A DNA stretch of 64,000 nucleotides, from assembly GCF_910592395.1 (NCBI RefSeq), contig NC_088313.1:20786437-20850436 (forward strand). The letters run 5' to 3'. Below the pieces are notes generated by a model that saw only the letters and a list, made by a program, of their open reading frames with translations, was not told the DNA's origin and searched no databases. Made by a program: the position numbers and the translations under genes. The DNA is from Lineus longissimus (Eukaryota > Nemertea > Pilidiophora > Heteronemertea > Lineidae). The first letter of the stretch is position 1; every line of letters starts with the position of its first letter. Shown one piece after another: positions 34,786-64,000 of this stretch.

Positions 34786-36678
34786 TTTGTTACGTTTTGT
34801 AAAACACTTTTGTTCATTTTGTGTTTAGCATGTTGAGACGGCCATCTTGGTCCTAATGTCTAACTGTGAAGGCATTGTCTTTAGCAGCTTCCCTGATTTA
34901 CTATGGTCACCAAGACATCTAGTTAGTGCTGAGCTTGGTGTCCAGCTACTTTGCGGTAAGCCTGATCTCATTGATATCTTCTAGAACAGCTGATTGTGAT
35001 TTGCACCTGCCATGTTGTGACTGAAGGCACTAGGTCATTTTGCTTTATAGCAACAAGACAACCTGATCGTGACACTGTCCCTTGTGTGGACATAAGCAGC
35101 TGTTTCTCTAATGATTTTGTAGATGTGGCATGTCCATGATGTTTAATCGTATTGAGACCAAGGCAATGGGTGATATGAATAAAGACTAGCAAATGCTTTT
35201 ATCTAAAACTCCATGTACATTTACACGAGGCCTTTCTGTACAAAATTGAAGTAAAAGCATTTGCTAGTCTTTATTCATATCACCCACTGGCTCGATATCG
35301 ATATCTTGGAGGGGACATGGTTGTGACAATCTCATCCTTTTCATTGTTATTGGTCACCTGCTGTATGACCATGTCCCTGTTCATCTCTCGACAGTGAGAG
35401 GGCTGCTTGTGAGAAAACCACATCAGTGGCCATGTCCCAGATATAAACAACAAGGTTGTGGCAGCACTGGCCATCTATTACATCCATAACTTGGGCATAT
35501 TGTAATGTGGCCCTGTCCTGGGTGCATACAGCAAGATTGTGACTGCAGGCCCTGTTTTGAGACTGTAGGCCCTGGAACATTGTCTGTTGTGAAACTAGCC
35601 ACCCCTGTATCATTGACATCTGTGAGATGTCTGATTGCATCCATGTACCAGACATAAAACATCTGCCTTCAATGACCGGCAACATAACAACAAAAGAGAG
35701 AAATAGTGTTAATTCATTGTCTTTTATTACAGACACATGCCAGCATGAGACGAAGTTATCTACATCGGACGTTGTGAATTCAAATATTTACAAGCAAACT
35801 GACCTGTCATAACCGACAGATTTTGAGTATGAATTGAATTACAACTGATGATATAACTACAATTCAAATTGATCTTGTCACATTACCCCAATCAAGCATG
35901 TACATGTCAGTTCACCTTGACACACAAGGAACTTTAGGCTACAGAAAGGGTTCACTGAAGTTACTAAAAAAAAGAGTATATACAAAGAGTGGTCTTAAAA
36001 ACACCTATCATACAAAACGTGGAAACCAACAGAAAACAGAATATCATCGAGCACATTGGTATTTACAATATATAAAATCAAACACAAATGCAATACAAAT
36101 TAACTCATTATCTTGTTAGAACATGAACACGAAATCCATTGACTTACTGTAACACTGTCATCATGTTAAACGCAGTACGGCTCAATTCATACCGATTAAT
36201 GGGTTATGTCCTTGAAAGGGGTTTGGAAGTACAGGAGAGGTTTGACTTGCCATATTTGGTGAGGAAGACGGCGCTTTTGCTTACAGACATACCTAATCAA
36301 TGTCTGTACTCTACACACACAATACATGTACAGTGGAATGCACCTATTTTTGTTGATTCGTTCAACTCTCTGTCAAACAGCATTGCCTTAAACCTTAATT
36401 CATGATCATTCACTTTAATAAGAATGACACCAAAATATCACATAAGTACGTCTTTTCAAGATGAGTATATAGTTGCAGTCCAGGCAGCCTTGAACATGTC
36501 ACTCAAATTCTGAATCCTTAGTAAGATTCTCCTAACAATGAGTCCTGCCCAGATTAGAGAACCACATTAAAAAAACATCAACAACTTTGCCACCAAACTA
36601 TAAAGGACAATAGTCAAACTGGTCACAGCAGTCTTAGTTCCTGGAATCAGCAGCAGATCATGATGGATTGCATGACTT
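34786..36678. other. Region between two convergent genes
   Basis: No coding exon was recognised. It contains the inverted repeat at 35,167-35,286. Loosely similar blocks at 35,400-35,600 (for example 'ggccatgtcccagatataaacaacaaggttgtg' style segments) make a 129-codon minus-strand ORF look repetitive. The right part is the presumed 3' UTR of PACRGL; TTTATT (AATAAA on the minus strand) occurs at about 35,718. Confidence 0.45.
35167..35286. repeat. Perfect 35-bp inverted repeat with 50-bp spacer
   Basis: The arms 35,167-35,201 and 35,252-35,286 are exact reverse complements, and weaker pairing extends a few bases outward. Each arm contains 'gaataaagactagcaaatgc' in its own orientation, so AATAAA is presented on both strands. 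A transcript of either strand could form a 35-bp hairpin. It may be a MITE, a foldback insertion or a shared terminator between convergent genes. Confidence 0.85.
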
Positions 36679-38289
36679 CTATGCAAATATACTTGAATAT
36701 GTCGGAATCTTTGATTTAATGATCGGCAGGCATTCCTAAGAAGGAAAAGAGAAAGAAGAGAGGGTCAGTCGTATCAAGCACATCCAAGAAAGATAACATT
36801 TATATCTGCTGGGCTGGCCATGCATAACAGCAAAAGTTCCTTTCCGTGATCAGTCTCAACAAAAATCAGTTCAAAATCCTTGAGTGCTGGCAGTACAGCA
36901 ATGTGCTACCTCGAGCCACCTCCACCACTTGACTGTTGACATGGTTAATCAAGTCATGAACAGTTGACAGATTCAACAAAGCCTACCTTGCCACCATTTC
37001 CTTCGACTCGATGCAGGGAATCAGATATCTTTTCGGTAAACTTTTTGTTCATCATTTGCTTTGAGATCTGAAAGACAGGATAATAGACTAATTCATAATC
37101 GTATCATTTCCTAAAAACACTTTCACCTCCTATTATAAGATAGGACATCAACTTCTTTCAAGACTTGATACTTGTCTGAACAGAAGCATAAAACAGGAGA
37201 ATCCCTCAAACTTGATTCTTGATCTGTGTCCTGGTCACTCGAAGATTGCAGCCTTTAGCTCCGGTAGTTATGAAACATCTCCCGTGCATGGACATATGAA
37301 ATAATATCTGTATAAGGATGCATACTTACTGATACAAGGAGATTTTTCAAGTAGGTATTCAGAGCCGGACCAACAGCATCGCTCAACTGTACAAGAGCAT
37401 CGAGTCCACCCTCAAACACAGAGGGGTCGGAATGAGCCATAGCTAGTCTGATGGGATGTTGAAGTTTAGGTAATATTGGAATTGCTTTCACACCAGAGTC
37501 GGGTGTCTCAAGAAGTTCCTTGAATCCTGTTCTAGCGACGAAAGTATATGGATGGACGGTTTCTCGCAGGCCCTGGAATAAGACGGTTTGGTAACTTCAG
37601 TACAGGAGCAACGAGATTGTTTTAGTATCATTAATCGTACTGGGTGATCGAACAAACTCTGATGGGGACGTTTTTCAACCATGCAAGTAATTCTTCTGAT
37701 AACAGATCACAAATTTGGATGTGAAAATGAACTATGAAACAACGACGAAGCTCCTTGCCCTTGGTCCTATATTGGTGTCCCAGGATAACCAACATACCTC
37801 AGCAAGGGTGACCAGGACTGGGTCGAAAGGCACTTGTTCAGGGACGGTATCCCAGGCTAATTTGTGTTTGACCGAACCATGGATGAGTCTGCATGGTACA
37901 CCACCATTCCGGTAGACCGCAGCAAAAGCAGTCACATTCTTTTCCTTGGCATTGAACTGAAAGGAAACAACGCATTTCATTATTGCATAACAGAGGAGGA
38001 CCGAAGACAAAGTCCTTAATTTAGGAAAACTCGATCAATCTGTGTTGAACTAATGTGTTGTTTCTGTAGAGCTGTACTATGAAAAGAATATTGACGACAC
38101 ACATACTACAATACTAACTGGATCAACAGTCTTTGGATTGAGTACATCAGAAGGACGGGGTTGTGGGCGTTTTTGCTGCACACCACCAGCAGGTACTCTG
38201 CTGCTCCCAGCAGAACCTCGGCTTGATCCTGCAGAACTTTTTCCTGAACCTGTAGAGCCATTCCTTGTCCTCGTTCCCCGAGAGGCCAT
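36679..38289 (-). CDS. PACRGL: PACRG-like protein (PACRGL), five exons, complete
   Basis: The minus-strand exons in order are 38289-38119, 37956-37798, 37572-37330, 37067-36987 and 36735-36679. All introns are GT-AG and all junctions are phase 0, giving 236 residues, close to vertebrate PACRGL. After a Ser/Gly-rich N-terminus come 'RPSDVLNPKTVDPFNAKEKN', 'AFAAVYRNGGVPCRLIHGSV', 'SFDP'-like 'PFDPVLVTLAEGLRET', 'HPYTFVARTGFKELL', the helical ARM-like region ('LDALVQLSDAVGPALNTYLK') and the C-terminus 'IIKSKIPTYSSIFA'. These are signatures of the PACRGL branch of the parkin co-regulated family. PACRG itself is an axonemal microtubule protein; the exact role of PACRGL is not known to me. The start is the ATG at 38,289; the frame upstream has no in-frame ATG. 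It lies head to head with CFAP46. Confidence 0.95.
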
Positions 38290-39242
38290 TTTAAGTAAGA
38301 CCAACTCGATGTCACCCCCGGAGCTATTCAGCGGATTTTCAGTTCTTGTCAATATTCTATAGTCTAGTAATGGGCTCTCTCCTACAACTCAAGATTTAAG
38401 TTTCCACCTTGTTCACATCAGCCTGAAATGAAAATGGTAGAGAACTTCATGAGAAATTGTATGTTGGTGGAGACCAAGTCTCGGGGCAACAGCCATTGCG
38501 ACTAACTGACTTGACAATTGCGACGTTGCCTTGTTAGTAAACGTAGTGACTAGTGTGGCCGACTCTAGCAAAAGCCTTATGTTTCACTTCAGAACGGCGG
38601 GGGCCAGGGCTTCCCTCAGTCAGCGGACAGGTGCACCGACTGTTGGCGTTTTGTCGTTTTGCCCTTGGTGGGGGCCGGCGGGGATTAGGCTATTTTTTCA
38701 TTCATTTTGTTTCTTGTCAAAATCACAACTTGTGCAGGCTACTGGACTGGAACTACCAGCTACTTGGTTTTGATCAGGAATAACGACTTTTGCTTGCCTT
38801 TTCTTCAAAAACATGAATACATGTAAATCTTCAGGAAAAAGTTGCCATTTTGTTTTAAATTGATTTCTGGGTAGAGTGCTTTCGCGCCTGCGCAAATGTT
38901 GCCAGGGAAAACCGAATCACTAAAAATTAATTCTCGGTTAATAAATATCTAGTTTCACCCTTCCAGCAGACTTTTTAAGATACTGTCAGTACTGTTTTCA
39001 AGTTCTATGCCAGTCATTATACAAAGAAAGTATCACTTTTAAAAGGGCATTGAATTGTATTGAGGACTATTTTTGTCTCGCTCATGAACATTTGTTTATG
39101 TCGGCTAAGTAAATAGTCTACAGCAGGTGCTTGCTGTTTTGACCTGTTTGACATTCGAAACGTTCAGACAAAATGAGCTAACTAATAACATTTACAGTCC
39201 TTGATGACTTTTTCTACTCATTTTTTTGAAAGCGTATAAACT
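38290..39242. promoter_or_regulatory. Shared intergenic region of PACRGL and CFAP46 (putative bidirectional promoter)
   Basis: Only 953 bp separate the two divergent start codons. No other gene is seen; two overlapping plus-strand ORFs at 38,531-38,783 have no domain. An X-box-like site is at 38,898. The arrangement suggests co-regulation of the two cilium-related genes. Confidence 0.6.
38898..38912 (+). promoter_or_regulatory. Candidate RFX X-box
   Basis: 'gttgccagggaaaac' fits the X-box consensus RYYNYY-N(1-3)-RRNRAC with a 3-bp spacer. It lies 330 bp upstream of the CFAP46 ATG and 610 bp from the PACRGL ATG. RFX factors control ciliary genes through this site. Chance occurrence cannot be excluded. 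Confidence 0.5.
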
Positions 39243-62564
<23,322 letters not shown>

Positions 62565-64000
62565 GTATCTCGAGTGATCTGCTCTTTTCAATATACGTGT
62601 GAGCAAGAGTTGTCTTCACCCTGTTCACATTCAGCTTTAAGGTTTAGTTCTTGAACAACGATGATTCTTCATTATTTCAACGTTACATGTGTATGCAATA
62701 TTGCTGTGTTGTGTCACTTATTTCTAGGCCTTTCAATTGTCGAATCTGGGCTACACCTTCAATTTCCAAATTGAACTGAATCTGGGCGCACTAAGAAGAA
62801 AATAGCTGACATTGTACTGATTTGATGCAAAAGAAAATGAATCCAAATGTCTCCATCTGCGAATCTTGGCTTACCCCCTTGAGTATACAATTGAGAGGCC
62901 TGGTTCAGAAGAGTATTAATATCAAGTTCATTTTTCATCAAACAAATTCACTTCAAACTTATTTTGATATTAATACCTGTGTTGTTTGCGACGTGTTATC
63001 TCCTTTCAGAAAGTACTCTATCTCTCATTACGTCTTCAGAAGGCACATCGGTGTATCAAGGTTTAAAACTTTTCTTCACCATTCCAGATTCCTGTGTACC
63101 AAGGTCCAATCCATGTCGTATCTCAAATCATAAAACCTTATCTTGTCTCTGCATGTAAACTGAAGTGTTTTTCATATCGTTCTGGCCTATAGTACTTAGA
63201 TGAACCCAGGAATGTGACCAGATCACCAAAGGATAGTGGTGTTGAACAACACTAGATTATCCTCAGGGTAGACCTAACCAATGCGCTGTCACGATGTCAA
63301 CATAAGCCGGTCAACTATGACACCGGCTGTCCAGGGCTGTGTAACATTACTGTTTGTAATCACACTGTTACAGTTTAGTAACAAGAGGTCAGTCAAGTAC
63401 CTTTGGCCAGATCTATCTGAAAAACACTCCAATAACCAATTATCCCTCACCCAAGTTTGAGGACGAGGATACGTTTAGGTTCCATTACGTGGAATATTTA
63501 ACATGTAAAACAGGTGAAGCACGTATGCCTCTGTTAGAATATGTCTACCCTCCTCAGTCACATCTTCAGATCCACAAAGGAAACCTGCATGATATGAAAG
63601 TATCTTTTCTAATGAATGCAAGACCAGATTCCCTCAACATTGAAACTAATTTCACGTTCTTTTCCAGTTGATTCCTTCAAATTATAAGTGACAATAGTTA
63701 ATACTTACCATATTTAAATTCTTTGTGACCTTGGTCATCATCAGTCAAATTATTTGACCCGATCTTGACCAGTCAGGCTGCAGCATATGTCAGTCTCCAT
63801 CAATGCCATTGGTGCAGATGTTTATTGTTAGCTTGAATTGTCCAGATGTTACCTCATGAAACTTAGTAAGTGATTGGATCCAAGGTTCTCTCGGGATGTA
63901 AGTTAGATTTCTCAGGCACCCTCAGCTCATTGATATGCAGATCAACTGTATCTTTTCCTCACCATTTCAAATCAATTCGAGTTTTATCTGATGAATGTCA
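62565..64000. other. Probably CFAP46 intron sequence to the right edge
   Basis: Apart from the weak exon at 63,010, no conserved CFAP46 coding segment was recognised here. The remaining C-terminal exons are expected beyond the window. Confidence 0.5.
63010..63060 (+). CDS. Possible further CFAP46 exon (weak)
   Basis: An acceptor 'tatctcctttcag' is followed by a 51-bp open segment that fits phase 1 to phase 1 ('ESTLSLITSSEGTSVYQ') and ends at a poor donor (gtttaa). It is Ser/Thr-rich without a family motif. Another acceptor-like 'caccattccag' follows at 63,087. Confidence 0.25.

Noticed and set aside
35347-35736. 129-codon minus-strand ORF between the convergent genes
   Set aside because: It has a repetitive, imperfect character from degenerate local duplications and no domain.
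38525-38542. Second X-box candidate starting 'gttgcc'
   Set aside because: The downstream half-site does not fit RRNRAC at any spacer of 1-3.

Overview
This window is animal nuclear DNA. The genes have many short exons with GT-AG introns, TAA/TAG/TGA stops, AATAAA signals and AT-rich introns. The gene content (cilium genes, a rhodopsin-like GPCR, a small heat-shock protein with two alpha-crystallin domains) fits a marine invertebrate bilaterian. I cannot fix the phylum from the sequence.

Layout. (1) 1 to about 17,290 is a satellite array with a unit of about 927 bp. Nine units form a higher-order repeat of 8,346 bp that is present almost twice. Each unit carries a tRNA-like module with A-box, B-box and T-run, a TATA-like sequence and a short hairpin. 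The array decays over about 17,040-17,500. (2) 17.5-30.4 kb is gene-poor. It holds an intronless small heat-shock protein (19,355-20,041), a two-exon class A GPCR with degenerate signature motifs (23,252-24,988) and a four-transmembrane protein with a histidine-rich tail (27,273-28,349). (3) 30.4-34.1 kb encodes a 1,221-residue AT-hook protein that I do not recognise. It has a divergent internally duplicated domain. (4) 36,679-38,289 on the minus strand is a complete five-exon PACRGL gene. (5) 39,243 to beyond the right edge on the plus strand is CFAP46 (TTC40), of which 47 exons and about 2,470 codons can be chained with consistent phases; its 3' end lies outside the window.

How they fit together. 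PACRGL and CFAP46 are divergent neighbours separated by about 950 bp that contain a match to the RFX X-box consensus. This looks like a shared ciliary promoter. CFAP46 is a TPR-type scaffold of the axonemal central apparatus, and PACRGL is a relative of the axonemal microtubule protein PACRG. The AT-hook gene and PACRGL converge, and a 35-bp perfect inverted repeat between them carries AATAAA on both strands.

The least explained parts are the satellite with its tRNA-like modules, the duplicated domain of the AT-hook protein and the histidine-rich membrane protein.
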